From a virus, in the IMG/VR virus record IMGVR_UViG_3300032282_000731, positions 1-31,168 of that record: a stretch of 31,168 nt of DNA; one strand, written 5' to 3'. Of the stretch, positions 20,177 through 29,214 are shown one piece after another (within the stretch, counting starts at the first letter, position 1; the number at the start of each line of letters is the position of its first letter). The notes under the pieces are model-generated. The model did not search any database, had not been told where the DNA came from, and saw only the letters and a list, made by a program, of their open reading frames with translations. The position numbers and the translations under genes were made by a program.

Positions 20177-23100
20177 TTAGATAATGTTGATTTCTGATTC
20201 TGGAAGGGAATTCGTCGCCTTACCAGTTGTCTTATAATAGACTATCCCAGTAGCTCCGCTTACAGGAATATTTATACCATTATAATTGATAGTGGAATAA
20301 TCGAAATCTGGCGAACCGAAATCCTTTTTGATATACAACAAGTTCGCTGAGCGATCCCAGTAGTCTACAGTTCCCATTGCATATATTCCAGTTGCTCCGG
20401 TTGTTTGTAGTTGAATAACTCTGTCCCCGGATTTAATTCCGGGTTCTTCTATTTCAACCATAGGAGCAGATATATATCCGCTACCTGCGTTTGTCATGAC
20501 GATATTGCTGACCTGTCCATTGGTAACTGTTGAACTTGCTGCTGCTCCAGTTCCTTCTCCGCCAGTGAAATATACTCTAGGAGAAGAAAAATATCCATTT
20601 CCATTAGTTGTTATGTCACAACTAACAACACTCCTCAGAACATTATGAGCATCTTGTGTCGACCCCACGACTTCTACCAACATTCCGGAAGAATGCGCCG
20701 CCGCTGTTGTACCATCATATCCTCGGAGTACTTTAAAGACGTTCTGTACATTGTCATAATCCGATAATAATAATAGCTTTTCGTTCTCTATCTGAACAAC
20801 ATCGAACGCATTTAAGACTGAACTGCTCTGGACTCTGATATATATTCCTGTAGAATCCATGGCAGTGGTTAGCCTGGTGGTTTTATTTTGTAGGGTAGCC
20901 GAAGCCTTAGCAGGAACAAACGCCGTGGCACCAGATGGAATATATAGAACAGTTCCACCAAGTTCTGAGAACTTCATATAATCAGAAGAAGGAGAATTTG
21001 TATTGTTTAGGCTTGCATATGCATATGCTGTTCTTAGAATGCCTGTTGCTCCTAGTTGAGTAAATGTTACGTTAGGAGCGAATAGGTAGTATTTTCCTGC
21101 GTCATATACCGTGACGGCAGTAATTACACCGCTCACTACAGTGGCTGTGGCACCAGCTGCTTTTGCATATCCAGTTCCGGTGGCTCCAATCGGCGCTGTA
21201 ATATCTACACGAACACCATATCCAGCACCTGTTACATAACCAGAACCTCCGTTCGAAACATTAATAGAAGAAATACCAGTAGATCCGGTTGTATAATACC
21301 CGTCGTTACCAGCACCGGTTGCTCCAGCAAAATCTGGTAACAGGTAATATGTAGAATTTGTTGTAGGGGCAGTTGCGCCGGAAGCGTGTAAAGTATATGC
21401 AGTAGAATATGTTAAGACTCCGGTCGCTCCATACGCAGTTACTTTCCCAAATTGTCCAGCGGCTGGACCAGAAGTAATATAGATTCTCCAGCCAAGATAT
21501 CTATGATCTGTAGTATTATAGGCTGTTGCGCCTTTGGTGTGAGTGGCGGGGGAGGTACCGGATGCGGCTCTCGTCACGCTTAGATTTAATACTCCTGTTG
21601 CACCTTTTGTCCAGTTGACAATCATCTTCTCTGAATCTACCTGGATGACATCCCCGACCTTGACGTTTAGTGTATCTGATAGGTCCAGTACAATCCCAGT
21701 AGATCCAGTATCAGTTGCGGCCGACAACACAGAAGAGACGTTGTTTGTAAATGGAATGTATCTCATAGGATCCAACGAAGAAAGCGTCATTTTCTTGTTG
21801 GTATAATCCATAGAGGCAATTCTATAATTCTGAATCAGTCTATATGTAATCGGCGAAGAAGAAGGAGTGAACGCCGAATCCAAAGTAATGACTTTGGTAC
21901 TTGTATTATATGCTGTGACGTATCTATAGAATGTATTAGAACCTTCTGTGATAATTACAGAGAAGTTTAAATATTCGTCGCTATTATTAGAAAACCTGGC
22001 GGTGTCAGAAATATCAACTGTTGACTGAGAAACCAATGATACAGAAACAGTTGATGTGAAATCTACGTATGGAACAGGATATGTAACGGCTTTGTTCAGA
22101 TCGATATCCAAATTAATTGGGCCCAGGGAATATGCACTCGGCGATAACTCGCTCACAAATTCTTCGTCTGCAAAGTTGATAATATTAGTTTCGTTATTCA
22201 GAACCTGTTCGTCAAGAGCAGCAGCAGAAGACAATGTAATCTTAATGAAGTATCTTAATCCAGCTGGATGGAATAGATTTTCGACGACGTTCTTAAACGA
22301 TTTAATCGATTCTTCCGATTGTAATTCATACGAAAAATCTTGATAGTACGTCGAATCCTGGATTCGTTTTCTTGAAGAAGGCTGACCTTCGTCAGAAAGA
22401 TAATACCCCTGTCCAAGAGTCAGGACCTTTCCATTATATACATAAGTTGATCCTAACAGTTCTTGTATACCTGTGATTGGATAATTATAGACTTTCTTGG
22501 ATCCGGATTCGTTAAACGTACCATTAATATTTGAGATCGTTAGTGCAATATAATCTACTGTGGAAACCGTGATTTTATCCACTGCTTCAATAATCGCAGT
22601 AGCACCAGATTCTTCCAGAATTCTCTTGCCCACATACTGATCTCTGAACGTCAGGTAATCTATACTAGAAGACAAGTATATCTTACGGTCGATATTCCAT
22701 CTTCCGTCCGACACTCTCAGCATATCTGTTTTGGGATAATAGAAATCGACAGTTGTGTTAAACAGAATACGGTATAGAAATCTGATAGAATTTTCGATAC
22801 CAGCAGAATTATAGAACTGTTTAATAAACTTGACAAACTTCTCCACTTCAACCGACGCAGCCGTCGATGAATACAACTTAGCAGGGAAAGTAGGAATATA
22901 TTCGTTTTCAAGAAACGTCGTTAATAATGCAACTTCTTGATCTATGTCTCGCGAGCTGAGAACCTGGACAACAGCCGGATTGACATTACCCAGATCTCTG
23001 ACAATTATTGGTTCCGCCGCTGCGCCTGTACCAGTAGAATCCTCTATATAAACAGTGACTTCGTCTTCTGTGTCGTATCCGGATCCATAATTTGTGACCA

Positions 23101-23374
23101 GGATCTTTTCTAGTCTTCCATTACTTACATATGCTTCCAGTTGAGCCGGATCCGAAGACGCGTCTGCCAGTCCATTAATTCGTAATTGAACAACAGGAGA
23201 CGAAGAATAATTCTTTCCCTGATCAGATACCGTCACGGCAATGATCTGTCCAACTGTTCTATCCAGATAATTATAATATTCCTTCAAGAAATTGAGGAAC
23301 AGCGGATACTCTTCTCGAATATATTGAGGGATTAATTTATCGAGGAATAGTCTTCTAGAATATGGATTGGTCAT
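20177..23374 (-). CDS. 7: Baseplate wedge protein, gp7-like (1065 aa)
   Basis: Position between gp6 and gp8 and length close to T4 gp7 (1032 aa) support the call; direct similarity to T4 gp7 is not evident by eye. The N-terminus YSRRLFLDKLIPQYIREEYPLFLNFLKEYYNYLDR is a helical opening that I know from cyanophage wedge proteins. It carries repeated modules with G-SGY...P-V-I, at residues 43-125, about 700-775 and 915-987, the same type of module found in gp8. Seven GATG tetrapeptides and several GATA variants occur in the second half. Its start follows the gp6 stop by two bases. In T4 gp7 is the core of the wedge that joins the other wedge proteins. Confidence 0.75.
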   Translation of the reverse strand: MTNPYSRRLFLDKLIPQYIREEYPLFLNFLKEYYNYLDRTVGQIIAVTVSDQGKNYSSSPVVQLRINGLADASSDPAQLEAYVSNGRLEKILVTNYGSGYDTEDEVTVYIEDSTGTGAAAEPIIVRDLGNVNPAVVQVLSSRDIDQEVALLTTFLENEYIPTFPAKLYSSTAASVEVEKFVKFIKQFYNSAGIENSIRFLYRILFNTTVDFYYPKTDMLRVSDGRWNIDRKIYLSSSIDYLTFRDQYVGKRILEESGATAIIEAVDKITVSTVDYIALTISNINGTFNESGSKKVYNYPITGIQELLGSTYVYNGKVLTLGQGYYLSDEGQPSSRKRIQDSTYYQDFSYELQSEESIKSFKNVVENLFHPAGLRYFIKITLSSAAALDEQVLNNETNIINFADEEFVSELSPSAYSLGPINLDIDLNKAVTYPVPYVDFTSTVSVSLVSQSTVDISDTARFSNNSDEYLNFSVIITEGSNTFYRYVTAYNTSTKVITLDSAFTPSSSPITYRLIQNYRIASMDYTNKKMTLSSLDPMRYIPFTNNVSSVLSAATDTGSTGIVLDLSDTLNVKVGDVIQVDSEKMIVNWTKGATGVLNLSVTRAASGTSPATHTKGATAYNTTDHRYLGWRIYITSGPAAGQFGKVTAYGATGVLTYSTAYTLHASGATAPTTNSTYYLLPDFAGATGAGNDGYYTTGSTGISSINVSNGGSGYVTGAGYGVRVDITAPIGATGTGYAKAAGATATVVSGVITAVTVYDAGKYYLFAPNVTFTQLGATGILRTAYAYASLNNTNSPSSDYMKFSELGGTVLYIPSGATAFVPAKASATLQNKTTRLTTAMDSTGIYIRVQSSSVLNAFDVVQIENEKLLLLSDYDNVQNVFKVLRGYDGTTAAAHSSGMLVEVVGSTQDAHNVLRSVVSCDITTNGNGYFSSPRVYFTGGEGTGAAASSTVTNGQVSNIVMTNAGSGYISAPMVEIEEPGIKSGDRVIQLQTTGATGIYAMGTVDYWDRSANLLYIKKDFGSPDFDYSTINYNGINIPVSGATGIVYYKTTGKATNSLPESEINII
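20269..20276 (-). promoter_or_regulatory. Intragenic TATAAATA, possible late promoter for gp8
   Basis: A perfect TATAAATA on the minus strand lies inside the 3' end of the gp7-like gene, about 108 bases before the gp8 start. It could add gp8 transcript, or be a chance match in AT-rich codons (Gly-Ile-Asn-Ile). Confidence 0.25.
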
Positions 23375-23376
23375 GG

Positions 23377-25197
23377 TTAGGCTTCTTTAACATCAACGAT
23401 AATATCTGTGTCGATCATGGTCAATATATTGTTTCTATAAGAAGATATATCGCCGATTGAATATTCAGCAGGCTTACAAACTATGTCAATAGTATTGTCT
23501 GAATTGACCTGAGAAGGCTTAAACTTATCCAGTGTAACCACACCTAGCGCATAGTCGACGGTTCCTGCGTTTGCGTTCAGAATAATCTTGGTCCCTGTAT
23601 TATCTTCTGCATATTTAAAGATACGGATCTTGCCGTTTTCGTCGTCGTCCAATTGCAAAGAAGCTGTTGTATTACCAAGAGTCGGGTCGTTTTCTGCCTT
23701 GAACGCATATTTGGATGTAACAGACCCAGGGTGAATCTGATTCTGGAATGTAAACATATAAGTCAGAGCTGTATTGACTGTTACGTTCATATTCTTTCTC
23801 AGGGATATTCTTGTAATATTACCCAAAATTGAACTGTCCGATTCGTCGATCAATGTAGTAAACTTGGAATAAGAGAAGTTGGTTCCAAATTTGGTAAGTG
23901 TTGTGGTATTATAATTCTGAATTGTAGATACAACTTTAGATTTAATCTGAGCGGCTGTCAGAATTGTCGCGTTCGGATTAAACTTTACAGAAGAATCTAT
24001 TTGAATGAATGTGTATTCCGGGTCTACAATTTCTGGAATAACAGAGACCATATTTTTATTGCTGATAATATTGTCCAATATATTCTGCTTTGCCGCCTGA
24101 GAAATAAAGAATTCTCCGTCAGGTTTAAAAGAGATAAAGACTTTACCATAGATAGGATACGGTTCGTTGTCTTGTCCACCCCAAACTGAAACGGTCTGAG
24201 CCAGAGGATAATCCCGTTCAATGAAGAATTTGTAGTCAGCAGCAGTTACTGCACGACCCTGGGTTCTAAAATTCTGAAGAGCATTTAGTCGGATCGAATC
24301 CAAAGATTCTTCTGAATCCCCGCCATAAGAAGTCACGACGTTGGTGAAATCTAGATCGCCATAGGTAAATCTGCTGTCGATACTATTGGAAAGAGTGAAC
24401 GCCGAGCAATTATTTCCATCAGAACCAGAAGAAGTCTGGTAAGTAATATTGACAATATTCCCAGCTGTCAGTTTCTTTCCTAGAACTCCGTCACCGAATT
24501 GAATCTGGAAAGATCTGCTTGTTGTTTCGAATAGATAGAAGATATTCGAATCTGGAGTCAAAGTTGTAATATCTGATATTAAATCGAAAGTAGTAATATT
24601 AGTGTCTGATACTGAATTCTGAACCGTTACTTGGATCGACTCTAGATCGATATCGAAATTATTGATCAAGAACTTCTCGGACGCGGCTCCTGTTACAGTA
24701 TACTTGATGGTAACATAGGAACCTTCTCGAACCTTTACGTCAGAGAAAGTATATTTGCCGCTGGAAGAAACGGCAGATACAGATTCAATCGGAGAAAAGA
24801 TATAGGTAATTCCGTCTACAACTCCAGTGAAATAGTTAGACTGTTCCAGGAAAATAGTATTCCCGTTCTGTTTGGCGGTGACCGGTTCGTCGATAGTAAA
24901 CGAAAGTTCGGCTATAGAAGACTTCTTGGAACGTGGAGTATACCCAAAGTTCTTGGCGAGCGAAACAATAGAACTTCTGGTCTGGGCCGTGTCAATGAAG
25001 TTCTCGTTGATTGCCATATTCAGATATACGGCATTATAGTGAGTGTTGTAGGCCAGAAGATCCGTGATAAAAGAAAGCCCAGATCCCTCGAAGTTATAGT
25101 CGGTGAAGTCAGAATTATTTGCAATGAACGCTGACAGATTGGATTTAATCGCCTCGAAATCCAACTGAGAGATTATCTTGGTTGTGTTATCAGCCAT
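23377..25197 (-). CDS. 6: Baseplate wedge protein gp6
   Basis: This 606-aa protein (T4 gp6: 660 aa) has the J-protein/gp6 opening: IISQLDFEAIKSNLSAFI (residues 8-25), DYNFEGSGLSFITDLLAYNTHYNAVYLNMAINENFIDTAQ (33-72) and SIVSLAKNFGYTPRSKKSS (76-94). Around residues 318-350 it has AVTAADYKFFIERDYPLAQTVSVWGGQDNEP, the second conserved block of this family. In T4, gp6 dimers form the inner ring that holds the wedges together and triggers sheath contraction. It is followed by the gp7-like gene two bases later and preceded by gp25, the same 25-6-7-8 side-by-side arrangement as in many T4-like marine phages. Confidence 0.93.
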   Translation of the reverse strand: MADNTTKIISQLDFEAIKSNLSAFIANNSDFTDYNFEGSGLSFITDLLAYNTHYNAVYLNMAINENFIDTAQTRSSIVSLAKNFGYTPRSKKSSIAELSFTIDEPVTAKQNGNTIFLEQSNYFTGVVDGITYIFSPIESVSAVSSSGKYTFSDVKVREGSYVTIKYTVTGAASEKFLINNFDIDLESIQVTVQNSVSDTNITTFDLISDITTLTPDSNIFYLFETTSRSFQIQFGDGVLGKKLTAGNIVNITYQTSSGSDGNNCSAFTLSNSIDSRFTYGDLDFTNVVTSYGGDSEESLDSIRLNALQNFRTQGRAVTAADYKFFIERDYPLAQTVSVWGGQDNEPYPIYGKVFISFKPDGEFFISQAAKQNILDNIISNKNMVSVIPEIVDPEYTFIQIDSSVKFNPNATILTAAQIKSKVVSTIQNYNTTTLTKFGTNFSYSKFTTLIDESDSSILGNITRISLRKNMNVTVNTALTYMFTFQNQIHPGSVTSKYAFKAENDPTLGNTTASLQLDDDENGKIRIFKYAEDNTGTKIILNANAGTVDYALGVVTLDKFKPSQVNSDNTIDIVCKPAEYSIGDISSYRNNILTMIDTDIIVDVKEA

Positions 25198-25200
25198 TTC

Positions 25201-25596
25201 TTATCTAACTCTTTCTAGGTTTAACTCTACAGAAACCGGGTTTGGTAGATTGATAATATTGAAATAGATATTAACGTACAAACTATTAGTGTCTGGGAGT
25301 TCTTTTATGGTGACGTTCAGAAGTTTTGCTCTTGGTTCAAAATTATTTATGACATCTTTAATCGATCTGGTAATTCTGATCCTGGATTCCTGGGTGAAGT
25401 TGTCGAACAATGTACTGTATATCGCCGATCCGATCTCAGGATGAAACGGTCTCTCGGAGAAATTGGTAAGCACCAGCAACTTAACTGATCTCTTTACAGC
25501 TTCGATATCTTTTAACTCGTAAAAGTCTGAAGTCTTTGGATTTTTTCTGAAAGAAATATCCAAATCTTTATATCTGTTCTGAATAGTTGAAGCCAT
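25201..25596 (-). CDS. 25: Baseplate wedge protein gp25
   Basis: This 131-aa protein (T4: 132 aa) is the gpW/gp25 family wedge subunit. Diagnostic stretches are DISFRKNPKTSDFYELKDIEAVKRSVKLLVLTN (residues 13-45) and the core motif RPFHPEIGSAIYSTLFDNFT (49-68). It ends in a VELNLERVR strand. gp25 starts sheath polymerisation by offering the same handshake strands as the sheath protein. A perfect TATAAATA late promoter ends six bases before ATG, with its TAA serving as part of the upstream stop, and there is no Shine-Dalgarno sequence. Three bases separate it from gp6. Confidence 0.95.
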   Translation of the reverse strand: MASTIQNRYKDLDISFRKNPKTSDFYELKDIEAVKRSVKLLVLTNFSERPFHPEIGSAIYSTLFDNFTQESRIRITRSIKDVINNFEPRAKLLNVTIKELPDTNSLYVNIYFNIINLPNPVSVELNLERVR

Positions 25597-25602
25597 AGAT
25601 AG

Positions 25603-25610
25603 TATTTATA
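25603..25610 (-). promoter_or_regulatory. Late promoter TATAAATA for gp25
   Basis: A perfect minus-strand TATAAATA is followed by CTATCT and ATG 25596. The stop codon of the upstream coiled-coil gene (TAA, 25608-25606) lies inside the box. T4 geometry puts +1 one base before the start codon. Confidence 0.7.
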
Positions 25611-26013
25611 TGATGCTAGGAATACTGGGAAGACTTGGAATCTTGGGAAGTTTTGGAATATCTAAAGTCGATCCACGAGTATAAGACTTCTTATCCTTTA
25701 ATTTTTTGATATTATCTTCGATCTGTTTCTTCAGATTTAAAAGTTTCTCTTTCTCCATTTTTAACGAGGCCTTGACGTCGGTGGGTTTAACGTCAGGAAC
25801 ACCGAAGTCTGATGTAAAAGAAATGGCAGGAGGCGTTGGTAGTCCATTGACAATATCAGTATATTTTTTGGCCTTTTCAATTTCTGCCTGAATATCCTGC
25901 ATTCGTTTATCGATGATTCTTTTTTGTTTCTCGGCTTCAGCAATTGCTTTCTGTAATTTTGCAGGAACAGGAATTGCAGGTATAGAAGGGATAGAAGGTA
26001 ATGGTAGGTACAT
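25606..26013 (-). CDS. Coiled-coil protein with Pro-Ser-Ile ends
   Basis: The frame is open to a GTG at 26046, but that start overlaps gp5 by 23 bases. I chose ATG 26013, ten bases after the gp5 stop, which gives 135 aa. The N-terminus is MYLPLPSIPSIPAIPVP and the C-terminus IPKLPKIPSLPSIPSII, so both ends are built from PSIP-like repeats. Between them are two helical stretches rich in Lys, Glu and Gln (about residues 19-50 and 78-108) with heptad-type spacing, joined by a non-helical segment with PTPPAISFTSDFGVPDVKPTD. I do not recognise it. Position between gp5 and gp25 suggests a hub or wedge accessory, perhaps like T4 gp26 or gp51 in role, but there is no sequence link. Confidence 0.65.
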   Translation of the reverse strand: MYLPLPSIPSIPAIPVPAKLQKAIAEAEKQKRIIDKRMQDIQAEIEKAKKYTDIVNGLPTPPAISFTSDFGVPDVKPTDVKASLKMEKEKLLNLKKQIEDNIKKLKDKKSYTRGSTLDIPKLPKIPSLPSIPSII

Positions 26014-26023
26014 ATTATCTTTC

Positions 26024-27238
26024 TTATGTCCAGAACGGATTACCACCTCTTGTCACGGAAGGAGCCAGACAAGAAATGGAAGCAGAGGCTACTGTTTTGA
26101 CAGAGGTAAGTGCCTGAATATCTATTAATCCTCCACCAACTGATAATAGAGCAGATGCTTGAAGACCGACAGCAGATCCTGCCAGAGTCAAAGAACCTGT
26201 AGAAGCGACTTTAGTCTGACCAACAGAAGTGACTTCAGCCGACGCTGCGCCGCTCATGGCTGCTGTTACTAATGCAATCAGACTAGTATTGTTGGCCTGT
26301 ACTGCAAAATCTCCTCCCACCCCGATACTAAAATCACCACCAACTTGAAGATTGAAATCCTGTCCAACAAACATATCCATCTGACCATAGACCTGAAGAT
26401 CCGCGTCTTCTCTCACCAGGACTTTGGCGTTTTGGTTGACTTCAATATTAGCCGATCCGCCGCAGAGAATATTGCAGTCACCGTCGACGGTAAGGTTTAC
26501 CGCTCCCCCGACCCACACAAAACCGTTTCCATAGATCAGTTCATAATTATCCTGGACTACTTTAGTTACTTTTGTTCCATCCGATTGTATTTCGGTGAAC
26601 GTTCCTTTCTTATGATATTCGTGTAGGCGTTCATTATTTGGAGTATCGTCGACTTCTTTATAGTGTCCAGACTCTGATTGATAGACATGATTAAAAGGAT
26701 AAATGGCATTATATCCAGGAATCGGTTCGCTCCAAGGTTCAGAATAATCTAGAGCTACAGGAATTTCTGTTTTAAGATTATCCTGTTTATATTGAACAAT
26801 TGTTTGTTCAATCGATTCATTTCTGGCTAGACGGTTAATATCTGGATCTAGAATAAATTCAGGTGACTTAGGATAATTTGCATTGGGATCTTCGAACCCC
26901 AACACAGGCTTGGGAGCTCTCTGCGGGATGCCAGTCATCGTGCCCATTATGACTGGCTCCTGGCAATTCTGGCCGTCTCTGAAGAATCCAACAACCCATG
27001 TGCCTTCAACCGGTCCCATGGGTGTATATCCAATTCCGTTCATGGAGGCAGAATTAACAGGGGAAATAGGATATGCCCAGGGTAGATCCTCGGTTGGAAT
27101 CTCTGTCTTATTTTCTGTATGTAGTCCAAGAATACGGACACGAACTCTTCCAAGTTTCTCAGGATCGATCCGATCTTCTACTACACCCTGGAACCAGACA
27201 AACCCGTCGAATCCGATAAATCCTGTGGTACTATTCAT
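26024..27238 (-). CDS. 5: Baseplate hub spike gp5 without lysozyme domain
   Basis: This 404-aa protein has the gp5/VgrG layout. An OB-fold domain covers about residues 10-105, with FQGVVEDRIDPEKLGRVRVRILGLH, DLPWAYPISP and VEGTWVVGFFRDG...PVIMGTMTGIPQ. A linker follows to about 230, and then a C-terminal triple-stranded beta-helix (about 230-404) with repeats such as LTVDGDCNILCGGSANIEV and FNLQVGGDFSIGVGGDFAV. T4 gp5 (575 aa) has a lysozyme domain between OB-fold and helix; here the linker of roughly 120 residues has no room for it and shows no catalytic motif. The trimer forms the membrane-piercing spike at the tube tip. The start follows the hub gene stop directly (TAAATG). Confidence 0.92.
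   Translation of the reverse strand: MNSTTGFIGFDGFVWFQGVVEDRIDPEKLGRVRVRILGLHTENKTEIPTEDLPWAYPISPVNSASMNGIGYTPMGPVEGTWVVGFFRDGQNCQEPVIMGTMTGIPQRAPKPVLGFEDPNANYPKSPEFILDPDINRLARNESIEQTIVQYKQDNLKTEIPVALDYSEPWSEPIPGYNAIYPFNHVYQSESGHYKEVDDTPNNERLHEYHKKGTFTEIQSDGTKVTKVVQDNYELIYGNGFVWVGGAVNLTVDGDCNILCGGSANIEVNQNAKVLVREDADLQVYGQMDMFVGQDFNLQVGGDFSIGVGGDFAVQANNTSLIALVTAAMSGAASAEVTSVGQTKVASTGSLTLAGSAVGLQASALLSVGGGLIDIQALTSVKTVASASISCLAPSVTRGGNPFWT
26930..26957 (-). repeat. 9-bp hairpin inside gene 5
   Basis: GCCAGTCAT (26930-26938) and ATGACTGGC (26949-26957) are perfect inverted repeats around a ten-base loop, in the codons for the end of the OB-fold (Pro-Val-Ile-Met-Gly-Thr-Met-Thr-Gly). No T-tract follows. 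Confidence 0.5.
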
Positions 27239-28588
27239 TTATACATTCCTTGTATAATCTTCTACATTAAGTGTCAATGATTCCTTGGCACATCTCATGG
27301 ACATTCTATAGTTCTCAGAAGAAACGAAATTATGACTGATGCCCGTAACCAAATAATCTCCATTGTAGAACGTATCGTAGATCTCTCTCTGAGAATTATT
27401 TAATGATTCCGGAGACTTGAACGCGAACTTTATCTTAGAACCAGAATAGATTTTACCATCTCCAGGAACCAGAAGATTAATTACAGCTGCATCAATGGAA
27501 GCTACTTGTGATGATCTTCTGTTGGATATCTTTTCGATATAGTTATTTCCGGTGGCGTTTCCGGTTGAATGCATATAGATTTTAGAATCTGGATAGGAAT
27601 TAAATGTATTCCCTAGGGAATCTGGAACGCCCTTGTACAATTTCCCGTTACTGTTGTGATTCCAAAGAGGGAATGCCTTATAATAATCGTGGTCGTATTT
27701 CTTCCATTCCTTCTTTGCAATGTCATGGGTTATTAAACTGTTTGCAAACAATCCAGCATCTATATTTCCAAAGGTATCATAACCTTGTTCCACTTCATAA
27801 TTTATAGCTCTCAGAAATCTGGAGTTATCGTTCTGATCGACGTTTGCCAGACCAAAGTTAATAGTCTTAATAGGCTCCAATCCTAGCATATAATCCAAAG
27901 AAGCATACCAAAATTTGGTGGTGATTATACCAGGCACCGAATCTGGGGAGTATAAAGACTGGAAAAAAAAGAAAGTCGGAGAATTATTGACAATAGAAAT
28001 GGATCTAGAAGCCAGCCAACCAATAGCCTTTAACGGTCTCCAATTGGGAATAACCAGACTCAGCAGGTTAATTGTCTTCTCGAAATATGGATTGGGAGAA
28101 GAAGAATTCAGAGTAGAAAAGATCTTAGCTGCAATATCCGAAGGAGTTCCTTTAAACGATTTAGAAACTTTGAGGTTCTCAGAAATAATTAGTTCTTCAG
28201 AACAAAATTCGATGAGGTAAGTTTGCGCCTTATCGTTTAGTGCGTTTCTATTTTTAATTGCAGTTATTCTACCCACAAATAGAATCGGATTATCTTTAGG
28301 AATATATTGATCTTTAGATGCCATCGAATTCCCGGGAACGCTCTCGAAATATGTGGGAAGATCCATATTGATCACCAGTATTTCGTTCCCCATTAATGGC
28401 AGTCCAACGCTACCTGAGATCAAATTCAGAGTATCTGTGACTATTATATGTCCGGTGATCGTAGAATGAAAGATCGATTCGGTCAGGTTCATCTCGACGA
28501 AAATGTCTTTGATGTCGATAGTCTGACCGGATTCGGCAACTATACTAATATGTTTTAGATTATACTTCCCTGGTTGAATGATGGGCAT
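27239..28588 (-). CDS. Baseplate hub protein, gp27-like
   Basis: This 449-aa protein precedes gp5 in the same operon, the place of the hub ring that holds the gp5 spike. It begins with beta strands (YNLKHISIVAESGQTIDIKDIFVEMNLTESIF) as in gp27/VgrG-type tube-domain proteins. The middle has YLIEFCSEELIISENLKVSKSF. The C-terminal region, DYLVTGISHNFVSSENYRMSMRCAKESL, fits the last strand pair of the hub fold, where a 'V-x-x-I-x-H' strand is typical. T4 gp27 has 391 aa, and direct similarity is faint, so the call rests on layout and these features. It starts two bases after gp53. Confidence 0.75.
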   Translation of the reverse strand: MPIIQPGKYNLKHISIVAESGQTIDIKDIFVEMNLTESIFHSTITGHIIVTDTLNLISGSVGLPLMGNEILVINMDLPTYFESVPGNSMASKDQYIPKDNPILFVGRITAIKNRNALNDKAQTYLIEFCSEELIISENLKVSKSFKGTPSDIAAKIFSTLNSSSPNPYFEKTINLLSLVIPNWRPLKAIGWLASRSISIVNNSPTFFFFQSLYSPDSVPGIITTKFWYASLDYMLGLEPIKTINFGLANVDQNDNSRFLRAINYEVEQGYDTFGNIDAGLFANSLITHDIAKKEWKKYDHDYYKAFPLWNHNSNGKLYKGVPDSLGNTFNSYPDSKIYMHSTGNATGNNYIEKISNRRSSQVASIDAAVINLLVPGDGKIYSGSKIKFAFKSPESLNNSQREIYDTFYNGDYLVTGISHNFVSSENYRMSMRCAKESLTLNVEDYTRNV

Positions 28589-28590
28589 GA

Positions 28591-29211
28591 CTATTTTCTA
28601 ATTAACGTATTGAATTCTTCCACAAACGATTCAATATATTTCTTCTCGAGAACCAGAATATTTCGTTTGAGTTCGTTCTCCTCTACTTCATAATCATAGG
28701 AAGAAATCGATGTCTTCATTAGAACGCCGTTAGAATATAATGGATAAGTTGCATACGTATAGTCAACGTTGTCGATTGTAAACTCATATGGAACCTGGAT
28801 GAAGTTTGTTCTTCTGTCTGATCCTGGGTCAGACTTGTAATTATCTGTGACCTTGGTTACATTTGGTCTAATATAATACAACAGAGAGCTCCTGGCAGCG
28901 GCGGAGGATCCATACTTTTCTTCAATATAATCGTCCAGCTGAGTAGAGGTCAACGGGAAATCGTACTGAACATCGAATCTATCGTTTACAAGCATGATGG
29001 TCCAGTAGTAATCAACCTTACCATAGATCTTGTAGGAAACAGATTCAGGAGTTTCTCCTTCCAACATCACATAATTATAGAAAAGTGCGCGATCGTTTTC
29101 TAGATAATTCTTCCTTACAACTCTATTGGTGATGTTCTGAAGGATTAGATAATTATTCGGATCCTGGAAATTCGGGTATAGAACATAATTAAACGAGGAG
29201 AAATATGACAT
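28591..29211 (-). CDS. 53: Baseplate wedge protein gp53
   Basis: This 206-aa protein (T4: 196 aa) has the family core ETPESVSYKIYGKVDYYWTIMLVNDRFDVQYDFPLTSTQLDDYIEEKYG (about residues 53-100), with the conserved YG...Y-W...N....D-PL pattern. The N-terminus YFSSFNYVLYPNFQDPNN and the stretch FIQVPYEFTIDNVDY also fit. In T4, gp53 clamps gp6 and gp25 in the inner baseplate. A ribosome site AAGGA lies seven bases before ATG, three bases after the gp48 stop. Confidence 0.92.
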   Translation of the reverse strand: MSYFSSFNYVLYPNFQDPNNYLILQNITNRVVRKNYLENDRALFYNYVMLEGETPESVSYKIYGKVDYYWTIMLVNDRFDVQYDFPLTSTQLDDYIEEKYGSSAAARSSLLYYIRPNVTKVTDNYKSDPGSDRRTNFIQVPYEFTIDNVDYTYATYPLYSNGVLMKTSISSYDYEVEENELKRNILVLEKKYIESFVEEFNTLIRK

Positions 29212-29214
29212 AAA

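Noticed and set aside
25606-26046. Longer form of the coiled-coil protein from GTG 26046
   Set aside because: It would overlap gp5 by 23 bases; ATG 26013 lies ten bases after the gp5 stop and begins with the PSIP-type repeat directly.
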